Shown here in pieces: positions 27,151 to 35,522 of a DNA stretch of 64,000 bases (the first letter of the stretch is position 1; every line of letters begins with the position of its first letter). The position numbers were made by a program, and so were the translations under genes. The notes beneath the pieces are model-generated. The model was given only the letters and a program-made list of their open reading frames with translations. It made no database searches and was not told the DNA's origin. Source of the stretch: Deltaproteobacteria bacterium (GTDB lineage Bacteria > Myxococcota_A > Polyangia > GCA-2747355 > JADLHG01); NCBI GenBank assembly GCA_020848905.1, contig JADLHG010000042.1, positions 434,001 to 498,000 of the forward strand, given 5' to 3'.

Positions 27151-28330
27151 TCCGCGGCGACCGTCCCCCGAGGCGCAGCTGGCTCCCTTCGTGCGGGAGC
27201 TCGAGTACTGCACCTACTGCCCCAAGCTCTGTCGTCACGCCTGTCCGGTCGCCACCAGCCTCGGCAGCGAGACGCTGGTCCCTCAGGCCAAGATGGAGCT
27301 GCTGAACCTCATGCGCCGCAACGCGATCCCATGGACCACCGACCACGCGCTGCCGCTCTACGGCTGCACGGGGTGCGGTCTGTGCCGCGAGTACTGCGAG
27401 CACGACAACGACGTGGCGACGGCCCTCTTCTTCGGTCGGGCCGTGGCGCGCGATCGCGGCCTCGAACACCCCGCCGTAGAACGTCTGCCCGAGCGATTCC
27501 GCACGCGCAATGAAGCGCTCCGTGCGCGACTGCACGCCCTCGTTCCGCCCCAGCGCCTGGCCAAGGAGGCGCGCGTCGGCTTCCTGCCGGCCTGTGACTC
27601 GGTGGACAGCTCGCCGGGCGACGTAGCGAGCGCGCTCGACCTGTTCGATCGTCTGGACCTCGGGTTCGTGCGGGTCGTGGACACCCCGGTGATCTGCGCC
27701 GGCTACCCCCTCTGGGCGGCGGGGCACGTCGAGGCGGGGCGCTTCGTGGCGGAAGAGCTCCTACGCCGGCTCCGCGGCTTCAACACCGTGGTGCTCGGGT
27801 GCCCGGCCTGCGTGCACCTCTTGCGCGTGCGCCTCCCCGGCGAGGGGCTCGAGCACAACGTCGAGGTCTTGCACCTCTCCGAGTATCTGGCGCTCCACCT
27901 CCCGCGCGTCGAGGTGAAACGCCGCCAGCCCTCGGCCTACTACCACGACCCCTGCTATCTCGGCCGACACCTCGGGGTCTACGATCAGCCTCGCGCCCTC
28001 GTCGCGCGCTGCGTCGAATCGCCGCGCGAATTCCTTCACGCGAGGGAACTCGCCGAATGCTGCGGCGGGGGCGGACTCGTCCCGCTCACCTACCCCGAGG
28101 TCGCGCGCGAGCAAGCGCGGCGGCGACTCGCCGAGCCCGAGCTCCTCGCCGTCCCGCGGGTGGTCACCTCGTGCGGGACCTGCAAGCGCACGCTCGAGGC
28201 CGCGGGGACCGGGGTGGAGATCTGGGACCTGGCCCGGCTCCTGGACTGGGCCACCGCCCCCGAGCCACCGAGCCCTCCCTCTCCGCGCGCACCGGGGACC
28301 CGAAAACGCAAGACCCGGATAACGCGTTAA
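27143..28330 (+). CDS. GlcF/GlpC-like Fe-S electron-transfer subunit
   Basis: The 395-residue protein has two Fe-S cluster motifs, CTYCPKLCRHACP at about residues 23-35 and CTGCGLCREYCE near 75-86. Two CCG-type domains follow, with GCPACVHL, HDPCYLGRHLGVYD, CCGGGG and SCGTCKRTL. This arrangement matches the electron-transfer subunits GlcF, GlpC and LldE, which carry electrons from a flavoprotein to quinone. The last 30 residues are a basic, Pro-rich tail. As the third gene of the operon it argues that the complex is redox active, despite the alkyl-DHAP-synthase-like first subunit. The substrate could be a 2-hydroxy acid or glycerol phosphate. Confidence 0.88.
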   Translation: MPDPRRPSPEAQLAPFVRELEYCTYCPKLCRHACPVATSLGSETLVPQAKMELLNLMRRNAIPWTTDHALPLYGCTGCGLCREYCEHDNDVATALFFGRAVARDRGLEHPAVERLPERFRTRNEALRARLHALVPPQRLAKEARVGFLPACDSVDSSPGDVASALDLFDRLDLGFVRVVDTPVICAGYPLWAAGHVEAGRFVAEELLRRLRGFNTVVLGCPACVHLLRVRLPGEGLEHNVEVLHLSEYLALHLPRVEVKRRQPSAYYHDPCYLGRHLGVYDQPRALVARCVESPREFLHARELAECCGGGGLVPLTYPEVAREQARRRLAEPELLAVPRVVTSCGTCKRTLEAAGTGVEIWDLARLLDWATAPEPPSPPSPRAPGTRKRKTRITR

Positions 28331-28496
28331 TTTACAGCTACTTGCGCGACGCGATGGCCGCCACGCCCGCAGCCCACTTTTTACTGGATCCGCGGGCCGG
28401 TCACCGATAGGTTCCTGCCGCACATCAAGACAGAAGCGCGGCCCCACACGCACGCTCGGAGCCGGACAGCTACATGTCGTCGTAAGGAGGTGCGCG
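28331..28496. other. 166-base gap before the secreted protein-protease pair
   Basis: The gap is less GC-rich than its surroundings in parts (TTAATTTACAGC, CACTTTTTACTGG) and ends with a strong ribosome site. It likely carries the promoter of the secreted pair; I see no clear hexamer pair and no hairpin terminator for the upstream operon. Confidence 0.4.
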
Positions 28497-29078
28497 ATGC
28501 TTGGGGCACGGGTGATGGTGGGGCTTTCGCTGCTCGGCTGTCTGGCGACAGCTGGCAGAGCCCGCGCGACAATCCTCGAATACCTGGATACTCCGGCGCT
28601 CGCCAGATCGGCCACGGCCATCGTGCGGGGAAAGGTCGTGCGGCAGCGCGTTGTCGTCGTCGACGGTCGCCCCTGGACGGACTCGGTGGTGCGGGTCGCC
28701 ACGCCGCTCAAGGGACGCGCCCGGCGAGGAGAGCTGGTCACGGTCCGTCAGCCGGGCGGGGAGACCGCCACCCTCGGCATGCACGTCGCGGGCGCCGCGC
28801 GCTTCTCCGACGGGGAGGAGGTCCTCCTCTTTCTGGCCGCGGACGGACCCCGCTTCGTCCCCGTCGGCATGGCGCTCGGGAAGTTCGAGGTCTACCGGGA
28901 TCGCGGCGGCGTCGAGCGCGTACGCCGGGATCTGCGGGGCGTCGCGTTCGCCCGCTTCGATGGCCACGGCAAGGTGCAGCTGCAGGAACCCCTGCAGCTC
29001 GTCCGCAGCGCGGACCTGACCGTGAGCGAGTTCCTCGCCGCCATACCGAGGCGCGACCTCGCAGGGGGTGCGCCATGA
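28497..29078 (+). CDS. Secreted protein of unknown function upstream of a metalloprotease
   Basis: The 193-residue product has a very strong ribosome site (TAAGGAGGT, six bases before ATG) and an N-terminal signal peptide (VMVGLSLLGCLATAGRARA). The mature part is beta-rich: SATAIVRGKVVRQRVVV, DSVVRVATPLKGRARRGEL and GEEVLLFLAADGPRFVPVG. I do not know the family; the layout with a strand-rich core (TPLKG, LVTVRQPGG, FSDGEEVLLFL) recalls myxobacterial secreted OB-like proteins found before matrixin-type proteases. Its stop codon overlaps the protease ATG (ATGA), so the two are made together; it could be a chaperone, inhibitor or propeptide-like partner. That role is inference. Confidence 0.75.
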   Translation: MLGARVMVGLSLLGCLATAGRARATILEYLDTPALARSATAIVRGKVVRQRVVVVDGRPWTDSVVRVATPLKGRARRGELVTVRQPGGETATLGMHVAGAARFSDGEEVLLFLAADGPRFVPVGMALGKFEVYRDRGGVERVRRDLRGVAFARFDGHGKVQLQEPLQLVRSADLTVSEFLAAIPRRDLAGGAP

Positions 29079-30697
29079 CGACGAGGTCCCTCTTCGTCAC
29101 GCTGCTCGCGCTCTCGAGCGTCGCCGGACCGGCGGCGGCCTACAAGGTCCAGCGTTCGAGCATGAACGGGCAGGTCGTCCGCTGGTCCACGTTGCCGGTG
29201 AAGTTCGACCTTCACAGCGCCGCCGCACCCGGCGCAAGCGCCGCCGAGACCCAGGCCGCCGTTCGCGCGGCTTACAAGGCGTGGTCCACGGTGAGCTGCT
29301 CCAAGTACCAGACCCAGGATCTCGGCGTCGTGAGCCGCCCGAACGGAGATCAGCGGGATCACGTCAACACCAACGCCTGGCTCCCGAGCTGGCCCGCGGC
29401 CTACGGCGCCGCGGCGCTCGGCGTCACGCAGACCATCTACGACCCGCAGAGCGGGCGTATCATGGACGCCGACACCTTCTATAACGGCACCAAGCGCTGG
29501 TCGGTGACCGGATCGCCGTTCGCCTACGACGTGCAGGCCGTCGCCACGCACGAGCTCGGGCACCAGCTGGGCCTCGATCATTCCACCGAGCCGACCGCGA
29601 CGATGTACTACGCGACGGCCCCGGGGGACACCTCGCAGCGGTCGCTTCACTCGGACGACCTGGCAGGGCTCTGCTTCCTCTATCCCTCCGGTGGTGTGGC
29701 CCCCCCCGAGTGCACTGTCGCCGAACACTGCGCGCCAAACGAGACCTGCCAGGACCAGAAGTGCGTCGCGGGGAACAAGCAAGGCTACGGCGGGGCCTGC
29801 TCCTCCCCGGCACAGTGCCTGTCCGGAATGTGCCTCGGCGTGCAGGGCACGTCGCGCTGCTCGCAGCCCTGCGACGCGCAGCCCTGCCCGAACGGCGACG
29901 CCTGCATGGGCGTCACGGGCGGCACCGTGAGCAAGGCCTGCCTCCCGAGCGCGCCGGCCGCGGGGAGCAAGGGGCTCGGTGAGGCCTGCGGCGGCGGCCC
30001 CGAGTGCAAGTCCACCCTCTGCGTGGCCGTGCCGGGAACCGGCAACATCTGCTCCGAGAGCTGCCAGGTCAGCGCCAGCACGTGCCCCAAGGGCTATCAG
30101 TGCGCGCCGGGAGGCACGGGCGGCCTCTGCGTCCCCGAGGCGAAGACCCCCGTCGTACCGTCCTCGCGAAGGCCGCTCGGTGAGCGGTGCGCGGGGGGCG
30201 AGAACTGCCAGAGCGGTCTGTGCGGCGAGACCGGCGGGGAGAAAGTGTGCACGCAGCTCTGCCAGGCCGACGAGGCTGGCAGTTGCCCGAGCGGCTTCGT
30301 CTGCGCGGGGGTGGTGGGCAGCGACCGCGGCGCCTGCATCCGGGATCCGCGGAGCGGCGGCTACGCGGCCGGCACGCTCGGCGGGGACTGCCAGGGAAAC
30401 CAGCAGTGCAACACCGGCATCTGCGCGACGACCTCCGCCGGCGCGCGCTTCTGCACCCAGCTCTGCACCCCGGAAGAAGGCTGCCCGGTGGGCTTCGACT
30501 GCACGGCAGCGGGTAACTCCCGCTACGCCTGCACGCCGGCGGCCGGGCTGGCGGAGCCGACTCCCCCCGGAGAGAGCTCCGGGTGCGATCTGACCGCCTC
30601 GCCCTTCTCCCCCGGAGCGTGGAGCGTGCTGCTCGCGCCGCTGCTGCCGCTGCTCCTTCGGCTGCGCCGACGTCAACGCCCTCCCGCTACTCCTTGA
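29075..30697 (+). CDS. Secreted metzincin (matrixin-like) metalloprotease with Cys-rich repeats and MYXO-CTERM-like tail
   Basis: The 540-residue protein has a signal peptide ending near AGPAAAYK, then a matrixin-like protease domain (about 25-205) with the zinc site HELGHQLGLDH near 159-169 and a Met-turn in TATMYYA. No cysteine-switch propeptide is visible. From about 210 to 490 there are five to six Cys-rich units of the pattern GxxCxxxxxCxSGxC...CxxxCxxxxCPxGxxC. The end has an isolated Gly-Cys, a hydrophobic stretch (WSVLLAPLLPLLLRL) and a basic RRRQR, the layout of MYXO-CTERM surface-sorting tails. It probably acts on the cell surface. Start chosen by the ATGA overlap with the upstream gene. 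Confidence 0.88.
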   Translation: MTTRSLFVTLLALSSVAGPAAAYKVQRSSMNGQVVRWSTLPVKFDLHSAAAPGASAAETQAAVRAAYKAWSTVSCSKYQTQDLGVVSRPNGDQRDHVNTNAWLPSWPAAYGAAALGVTQTIYDPQSGRIMDADTFYNGTKRWSVTGSPFAYDVQAVATHELGHQLGLDHSTEPTATMYYATAPGDTSQRSLHSDDLAGLCFLYPSGGVAPPECTVAEHCAPNETCQDQKCVAGNKQGYGGACSSPAQCLSGMCLGVQGTSRCSQPCDAQPCPNGDACMGVTGGTVSKACLPSAPAAGSKGLGEACGGGPECKSTLCVAVPGTGNICSESCQVSASTCPKGYQCAPGGTGGLCVPEAKTPVVPSSRRPLGERCAGGENCQSGLCGETGGEKVCTQLCQADEAGSCPSGFVCAGVVGSDRGACIRDPRSGGYAAGTLGGDCQGNQQCNTGICATTSAGARFCTQLCTPEEGCPVGFDCTAAGNSRYACTPAAGLAEPTPPGESSGCDLTASPFSPGAWSVLLAPLLPLLLRLRRRQRPPATP

Positions 30698-31142
30698 CGA
30701 GGCAGGCCTTAAGCCGCTCCGGCTTTTCGGCGGCAAGGCGCGGTACGCAGTGCACGCCGAGGGTCACCCGACTCCCCGGCGGCGGCAGCGTCATCCGCGT
30801 CACCTTTCCGCAAAGGATGGGACTGGAGTCGCAGTCCGCCGCGGCGAAGCCCCGCACCCAGAGCGTCCAGTCCCCGCCCGCAGGCAGATCGGCGAACTGC
30901 ACCCGCTCGGCGAGCAACCCCGCCAGGTCGACGAGTTCGTCGATCCTCCCGGCCCCCACGTTGATGCAGCGCTCGACGCCGACGCCGTCGGCGCGCCGAA
31001 GCTCCGCGACCGTGCTCACCACGTCGAGGAGCGCCTGATCCTCGCACTCGCCGCGCACGAGCGAGACCTCTACTAGCTCGCTGCCGCAGCCAGCGGCTCC
31101 CGCACCGAGCCCCAGCACGAGGAGGCCAAGGACCCGTTTCAT
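30687..31142 (-). CDS. Small lipoprotein, unknown
   Basis: The 151-residue product starts MKRVLGLLVLGLGAGAAGCG, a lipoprotein signal with the lipidated Cys at about residue 19. The mature part has six cysteines (GECEDQ, ERCINVG, DCDSS, LCGKV, VHCVP, ACLVKE) that could form disulfides, and a beta-rich middle (WTLWVRGFAAADC). The start codon overlaps the stop of the upstream TPR gene (ATGA) and the 3' end overlaps the metalloprotease gene by 11 bases in the opposite direction. Function unknown; probably periplasmic or outer-membrane associated. Confidence 0.7.
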   Translation of the reverse strand: MKRVLGLLVLGLGAGAAGCGSELVEVSLVRGECEDQALLDVVSTVAELRRADGVGVERCINVGAGRIDELVDLAGLLAERVQFADLPAGGDWTLWVRGFAAADCDSSPILCGKVTRMTLPPPGSRVTLGVHCVPRLAAEKPERLKACLVKE

Positions 31143-32305
31143 GGCGCGAAGACCACCCGCACGCGGTCGTTGCGCGCCGAGAGAGCCACCGCGCTCACCG
31201 TCACGGCCGCCGCCGTCCCCACCAGCGCCCAGATCCACCAGCGGCGATACCACGCCGGTCCGGCGGACGGCTCCGGCCGAGGCACGACAGGCGCCGCCTC
31301 CCCTCCCAGCAGCAGCGAGACGGCCTGGCCGAGCACCGCCGTCTCCTCCGGCGCGCCGCTCAGGCGCGTCGTGGTCTGGCTGGTGAACTCGCTTCGCCCG
31401 GCCTGGGTCAACCGCAGGCTCACGCGGGCGCGGCCGACCTCGAGCACCAGCCCCAGCCGGGCATCTGCTTCCCGCACGACGCTCGCCACGAAGCTCGCGT
31501 CGCTCCCCTCGCGCTCGCTCACGCAGGTGAGCGGCTCGGGACGGTGCGTCGGACGCTGCACGCGGCAGCCGAGCGGCCGCGCGTCCAGTCGCAGGAAGCC
31601 GCGGGCCCCACCCCCCGGGACGCAGGTCGGCTGCGCGGCGGGACAGCGCCCCTGGATCACCACGTAGTGCGTCCCGGCCGGGACCTGGAGCAAGCGCCCC
31701 TTCACCGTCGGCCCCTTGCCATTCACGAGCAGCTGCTCCGCGCCCAGCCCCTCCTCGAGCACGCAGCTCACCTCCTCGCGCGGGGCGGCCACCGCCCGCC
31801 GGTAGTCTGTCAGGAGCTCCGGGGGAAAGAGTCGGCCGTCGAGCAACGGGCTCGACGGGAGCTGGCTCGACCGCACGAAGCTCGCCGCCGCCGCCTGCAC
31901 GTCCCCGGCGGCCCACTGACAGACGCCGAGCCACAGGTTCACCTCGCCGAGCGTGCGGTGCGCGAGCAGGGTCCGCTCGGCAGGGGGCTCGCCGAGGCTG
32001 CGCCCGAGCTCCTGCTCGGTGATCGAGAGCAGCGCCACACAGCCAGCGAAGTCCGTGCGCGTATAGAGCGTGCGAGCCGCGACGAGGGCTCGTGCGGCGC
32101 GCACGCGCGCGACGGCAGCGGCCAGAGTCCAGGCGTCCACCGCACGGTGCCCCCGTGCGCCGAGCTCGGCCGAGGCGCGGTCGGCGAGGACGCGGCTCGG
32201 GCAGCTCTCTCCGCTCTGCAGGAGCGCCGCGCGCCCCCCGGGGCTGTTCTCCGCCCGGGCGTCGACCGACACCCAGAGGAGCGCCGATACGGTACAATAG
32301 AGCAC
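31139..32305 (-). CDS. Exported protein with TPR-like core and C-terminal membrane anchor
   Basis: This 388-residue protein starts at GTG 32305 with a short signal (LYCTVSALLWVSVDARA). The middle is helical and TPR-like (LYTRTDFAGCVALLSITEQE; GVCQWAAGDVQAAAASFVRS), followed by a beta-rich PEGA-like section (LLQVPAGTHYVVIQGRCP). Near the C-terminus one membrane helix (WWIWALVGTAAAVTVSAVAL) and a short tail follow. The layout repeats that of the TPR protein at 9515-10276, and both sit next to a kinase gene. It diverges from the kinase at 32324 with only 18 bases between, and it is translationally coupled to the lipoprotein. It may be a periplasmic partner of that kinase; this is inference. Confidence 0.72.
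   Translation of the reverse strand: MLYCTVSALLWVSVDARAENSPGGRAALLQSGESCPSRVLADRASAELGARGHRAVDAWTLAAAVARVRAARALVAARTLYTRTDFAGCVALLSITEQELGRSLGEPPAERTLLAHRTLGEVNLWLGVCQWAAGDVQAAAASFVRSSQLPSSPLLDGRLFPPELLTDYRRAVAAPREEVSCVLEEGLGAEQLLVNGKGPTVKGRLLQVPAGTHYVVIQGRCPAAQPTCVPGGGARGFLRLDARPLGCRVQRPTHRPEPLTCVSEREGSDASFVASVVREADARLGLVLEVGRARVSLRLTQAGRSEFTSQTTTRLSGAPEETAVLGQAVSLLLGGEAAPVVPRPEPSAGPAWYRRWWIWALVGTAAAVTVSAVALSARNDRVRVVFAP
32293..32298 (+). promoter_or_regulatory. Candidate -10 element (TACAAT) for kinase operon
   Basis: GGTACAAT ends 25 bases before the kinase ATG at 32324 and matches TATAAT at five of six bases. No good -35 at normal spacing is seen (CCGACA lies 21 bases away). It overlaps the start of the divergent gene. 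Confidence 0.4.
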
Positions 32306-32323
32306 GCTCCTCGCCCAACCGAG

Positions 32324-34060
32324 ATGACCGACGCCTTCTCGCGACGCTACCGACTGCTCGAGCGCATCGCCATCGGCGGCACAGCCGAGGTCTTCCGCGC
32401 CTCCCTCGTCGCCGACGACCGCGAACGCCCCGTGGTCATCAAGCGCGTGTTGCCCCAGTTCGCCCGCGACACCCGCTTCAGACGCCTGTTCCTGGAAGAG
32501 GCCTGCCTGGCCGCGTCGCTGTCGCACCCGAACATCGTCCGGGTGCTGGACCACGGCGAGATCGGCCAGACCTGCTACATCGCTCTCGAGTCGGTGGAGG
32601 GGCTGGACCTCGGCAGCCTGGCGGCGGCGGGCCGCGCGCACGGCTCTCCCATGCCCCCCGATCTCGCGGCCCTCGTGGCGGCCCAGGTGGGCGACGCGCT
32701 GCAGTTCATTCACGATCACACGAGCTCGGAGGGGCTACCCCTACGGATCATCCATCGAGATGTCTCCCCCCAGAACATTCTAGTGTCCTTTCGAGGCGAC
32801 GTGAAGCTGACCGACTTCGGCATCGCCAAGAGCACCATTCGCCAGGAGCACACGGTCGACGGCACGCTCCGAGGCAAGCTCGACTACATGGCTCCCGAAC
32901 AAGCGCGAGCCACCGCTCCCGTAGACCACCGCGCGGACCTCTTCGGCCTGGGCTGCGTGCTCTACGATCTCCTGGCGGGCGTCCCTCCTTTCCGCGGCGA
33001 CACGGACATCGAGACCCTGGACCGCCTCCGAGAGGGCCGGATCCGCATCCCCGTCGCCGAGCTCCCCGCCCCCGCCCCGCTGCGGGCCGTCCTCTCCCGG
33101 GCGCTGGCCCTCGACCGCGAGGACCGCTTCCCCCGGGCCGCCGACCTGGTGGGCGAGCTCCGCGCGTACCTGGCCGCCCTGCCCAATCCCCCCGAGGCCG
33201 AGGCGCTCGGAGTCTGGGCCCGGCACGCCAAGACCGCGGGTCCGCCGCGCCCCACGAACGCGGTGGACGAGGCGATCCGCAAGCTCCTCGGGAGCGAGGA
33301 GGACGCCGAGCCGCGCCACGCGTCGCCCACCTCGGTCTTCGCCGACCGCTCGCCGCAAGATCCGTCGGGCACCCGGGAGGCGACCTCCACCGTCGACGCG
33401 ACCACGCCCCGTCGGTCGCGCCTGCGCTGGATCTGGGCCCCTCTCGTCGGGCTCGCCCTCTCGGGGTGGTTCCTGCTCGCGTGGTATCGCTGGCGAGACG
33501 TCCCGCCGGTGGGCGAGGCGCGCGACCCGAGCTCCGCCGCGCGCCCGCCGCTCCGCGACGCCGCGCCGGGGCCCGACCTCGGCGTGGCCCGCCGAATCGC
33601 GGACGCTGCTGGCCCGCCCCAGGCCGCCGGATCGCATCGGCTGCTCGTCCACTCGCGCCCCGCCGGCGCGTCGGTGGTGCTCAACGGCGCGCCGCAGGGG
33701 CGCACCCCGACGGCGGTGACCCTGCCTCCGGGTCCCGCGCTGCTCGAGCTCCGCAAGTCCGGACACCGCCCCTACCGCCGACGCCTCGCCGCCGACGAGC
33801 GCCCCTCGGAGCTGCGTGCGATGCTCGCCGTCGAGGAGGCGTCGAGCCCCGTGGGATACTTGACGGTCAACTCGCTCCCGTGGTCCAAGGTCTATCTGGA
33901 CGGCAAGTTCGTGGGTAACACACCGCTGGTCAAGCTGCAGGTTCGCTCCGGCAGTCGCAAGGTTCAGCTGCGCGGCCCCGAGGGGAGCGTGCGCAAGGCG
34001 TTCGTCGCGCAGGTTCCCGCCGGCACGAGCCGCTCCTTCACCTTCGAGCTCGGAAGGTAG
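32324..34060 (+). CDS. Membrane Ser/Thr kinase with two PEGA domains
   Basis: The 578-residue protein has a cytoplasmic kinase domain (about 8-275): glycine loop IAIGGTAEVF, VVIK lysine, HRDVSPQN near 144-151, LTDFGIAK and YMAPEQ. A linker leads to a membrane helix near 365-388 (WIWAPLVGLALSGWFLLAWY). Outside are two PEGA domains, VHSRPAGASVVLNGAPQG and VNSLPWSKVYLDGKFVG. The next gene, an FHA-sigma54 activator, begins three bases after its stop, so the kinase probably controls that regulator through phosphothreonine binding by FHA. A longer upstream frame overlaps the divergent gene and is rejected. Confidence 0.92.
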   Translation: MTDAFSRRYRLLERIAIGGTAEVFRASLVADDRERPVVIKRVLPQFARDTRFRRLFLEEACLAASLSHPNIVRVLDHGEIGQTCYIALESVEGLDLGSLAAAGRAHGSPMPPDLAALVAAQVGDALQFIHDHTSSEGLPLRIIHRDVSPQNILVSFRGDVKLTDFGIAKSTIRQEHTVDGTLRGKLDYMAPEQARATAPVDHRADLFGLGCVLYDLLAGVPPFRGDTDIETLDRLREGRIRIPVAELPAPAPLRAVLSRALALDREDRFPRAADLVGELRAYLAALPNPPEAEALGVWARHAKTAGPPRPTNAVDEAIRKLLGSEEDAEPRHASPTSVFADRSPQDPSGTREATSTVDATTPRRSRLRWIWAPLVGLALSGWFLLAWYRWRDVPPVGEARDPSSAARPPLRDAAPGPDLGVARRIADAAGPPQAAGSHRLLVHSRPAGASVVLNGAPQGRTPTAVTLPPGPALLELRKSGHRPYRRRLAADERPSELRAMLAVEEASSPVGYLTVNSLPWSKVYLDGKFVGNTPLVKLQVRSGSRKVQLRGPEGSVRKAFVAQVPAGTSRSFTFELGR

Positions 34061-34063
34061 CCC

Positions 34064-35434
34064 GTGGCCGGCCGGACCCCCGAGCTGACCACCACGCGCG
34101 TGGTCAACGACCTGAAGGCCCCCAAGCTGCTCCGTCGGAAAGTCCGGCTCGAGGTGCTGCGCGGAGTCGACGCGGGCAAGCAGGTCGTCGCGGGCGAGGA
34201 GGAGCTCCACATCGGCACGCTCTCCGACAACGACCTCGTGCTGACCGACTCGGCGGTCTCCCGCTGCCACCTGCGCATCGTCACGGGGCTCCGCGGGTTC
34301 ACCATCACCGACCTGGACAGCACCAACGGCACCTTCGTCGGCCCGCTGCGTCTCCGGGAGGTCACCGTGAGTCAGCCGGTCGAGCTCCTCGTCGGCGACT
34401 CCACGATTCGGCTGACGCCGCTCGACGACGAGGTCGAGGTCCCCCTGCACGGCGAAGACCGCTTCGGTTCGGTCCTCGGCCGCAGTGCCCAGATGCGCGC
34501 CATCTTCGCCCAGCTACCTGCCGTGGGGGCCTCCGAAGCCACGGTCTTGATCGAGGGGGAGACGGGGACCGGCAAGGAGCTCCTGGCCGAGGAGCTCCAC
34601 CGGGCGAGTCCGCGGCGTACGGGTCCGTTCGTGGTGGTGGACTGCGGCGCCATCCCCGAGACGCTCATCGAGAGCGAGCTCTTCGGCCACGTGCGCGGCT
34701 CCTTCACCGGAGCGAACGCCGACCGCACCGGCGCCTTCGAGCTCGCCGACGGCGGCACCCTTTTTCTGGACGAGATCGGAGAGCTCTCCGCCTCCGCCCA
34801 GCCCAAGCTCCTGCGCGCGCTCGAGAGCCGCCAGATCAAGCCCGTCGGTTCGCCGAAGTATCGCTCGATCGACGCTCGCATCGTCTGCGCCACGCACCGC
34901 GACCTGCGGCGGGCGATCAACGAGGGGGGCTTCCGCCCCGACCTCTACTACCGCATCTCGGTCATCCGCATGCACCTCCCGCCGCTGCGCGAGCGGCCCG
35001 AAGACGTCGAGCTCCTCGCCACGCACTTTCTCGGACAGCTCACCTCACGCCTCGCCCCGGGCGCGACGGCCCCGAGCGCGCTCGGCCGCGAGACGCTGCA
35101 GCGCCTCGTGAACCACCGCTGGCCGGGAAATATCCGCGAGCTGCGCAACTTCATGGAGCGCGTGGCCGTCATGGCCCACGGCGGCCCGGCGCTGAGCGCG
35201 GACCCCGACGGCTTCGCACCGGCGGCGGCCCCGAGCTCCGACCTCGCCGTGGACCTGCACCTGCCCTACAAGGACGCGAAGGCCCGCTGGATCGACCGCT
35301 TCGAGGTGGACTACGTGACGGACCTCCTCCGCCGTGCCAACGGCAACGTCGCCGCCGCCGCGCGCGACGCCGGCGTAGATCGCACCTACCTCTTTCGCCT
35401 GATCCGCAAGTACGGCCTCCGCGAAGGGGAGTGA
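34064..35434 (+). CDS. FHA-domain sigma54-dependent transcription activator
   Basis: The 456-residue regulator (GTG start) has an FHA domain at about 28-120 (IGTLSDNDLVL, VSRCHLRI, DLDSTNGTFV) in place of a response-regulator domain. The AAA+ domain (about 140-365) has Walker A GETGTGKE, Walker B GGTLFLDEIGEL and the sigma54 contact loop as GSFTGA rather than the common GAFTGA. A Fis-type helix-turn-helix closes it (NVAAAARDAGVDRTYLFRL). It remodels sigma54 polymerase with ATP, here likely in response to phosphorylation by the kinase encoded three bases upstream. Targets are unknown, and I saw no clear sigma54 promoter near it. Confidence 0.93.
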   Translation: MAGRTPELTTTRVVNDLKAPKLLRRKVRLEVLRGVDAGKQVVAGEEELHIGTLSDNDLVLTDSAVSRCHLRIVTGLRGFTITDLDSTNGTFVGPLRLREVTVSQPVELLVGDSTIRLTPLDDEVEVPLHGEDRFGSVLGRSAQMRAIFAQLPAVGASEATVLIEGETGTGKELLAEELHRASPRRTGPFVVVDCGAIPETLIESELFGHVRGSFTGANADRTGAFELADGGTLFLDEIGELSASAQPKLLRALESRQIKPVGSPKYRSIDARIVCATHRDLRRAINEGGFRPDLYYRISVIRMHLPPLRERPEDVELLATHFLGQLTSRLAPGATAPSALGRETLQRLVNHRWPGNIRELRNFMERVAVMAHGGPALSADPDGFAPAAAPSSDLAVDLHLPYKDAKARWIDRFEVDYVTDLLRRANGNVAAAARDAGVDRTYLFRLIRKYGLREGE

Positions 35435-35486
35435 CGGGCGTCGGTGCCACCGGCCCGCCGTCCGCCATTGCACCCGCTCGCCGCGC

Positions 35487-35516
35487 TTGTGGCCCCCCGC
35501 ATCCATGCGGTATGCC
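35487..35516 (+). promoter_or_regulatory. Candidate promoter, leaderless lipid kinase
   Basis: TTGTGG (35487-35492), an 18-base spacer and TATGCC (35511-35516) end six bases before the ATG at 35523. No Shine-Dalgarno is seen. Confidence 0.4.
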
Positions 35517-35522
35517 TCCCTC

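Noticed and set aside
24336-28330. Plain assignment as glycolate oxidase GlcDEF
   Set aside because: The HHHGVG motif of the first protein and the altered FAD loop of the second do not fit standard GlcD and GlcE, so only a likeness is claimed.
28490-30697. Single 735-residue gene joining the secreted protein region and the metalloprotease
   Set aside because: The first 580 bases code in another frame for a protein with a signal peptide and a strong ribosome site, and the protease has its own ATG and signal peptide at 29075.
31544-32323. N-terminal extension of the kinase at 32324
   Set aside because: It overlaps the divergent exported TPR gene and shows shadow composition; the kinase has a proper ATG and a -10 element.
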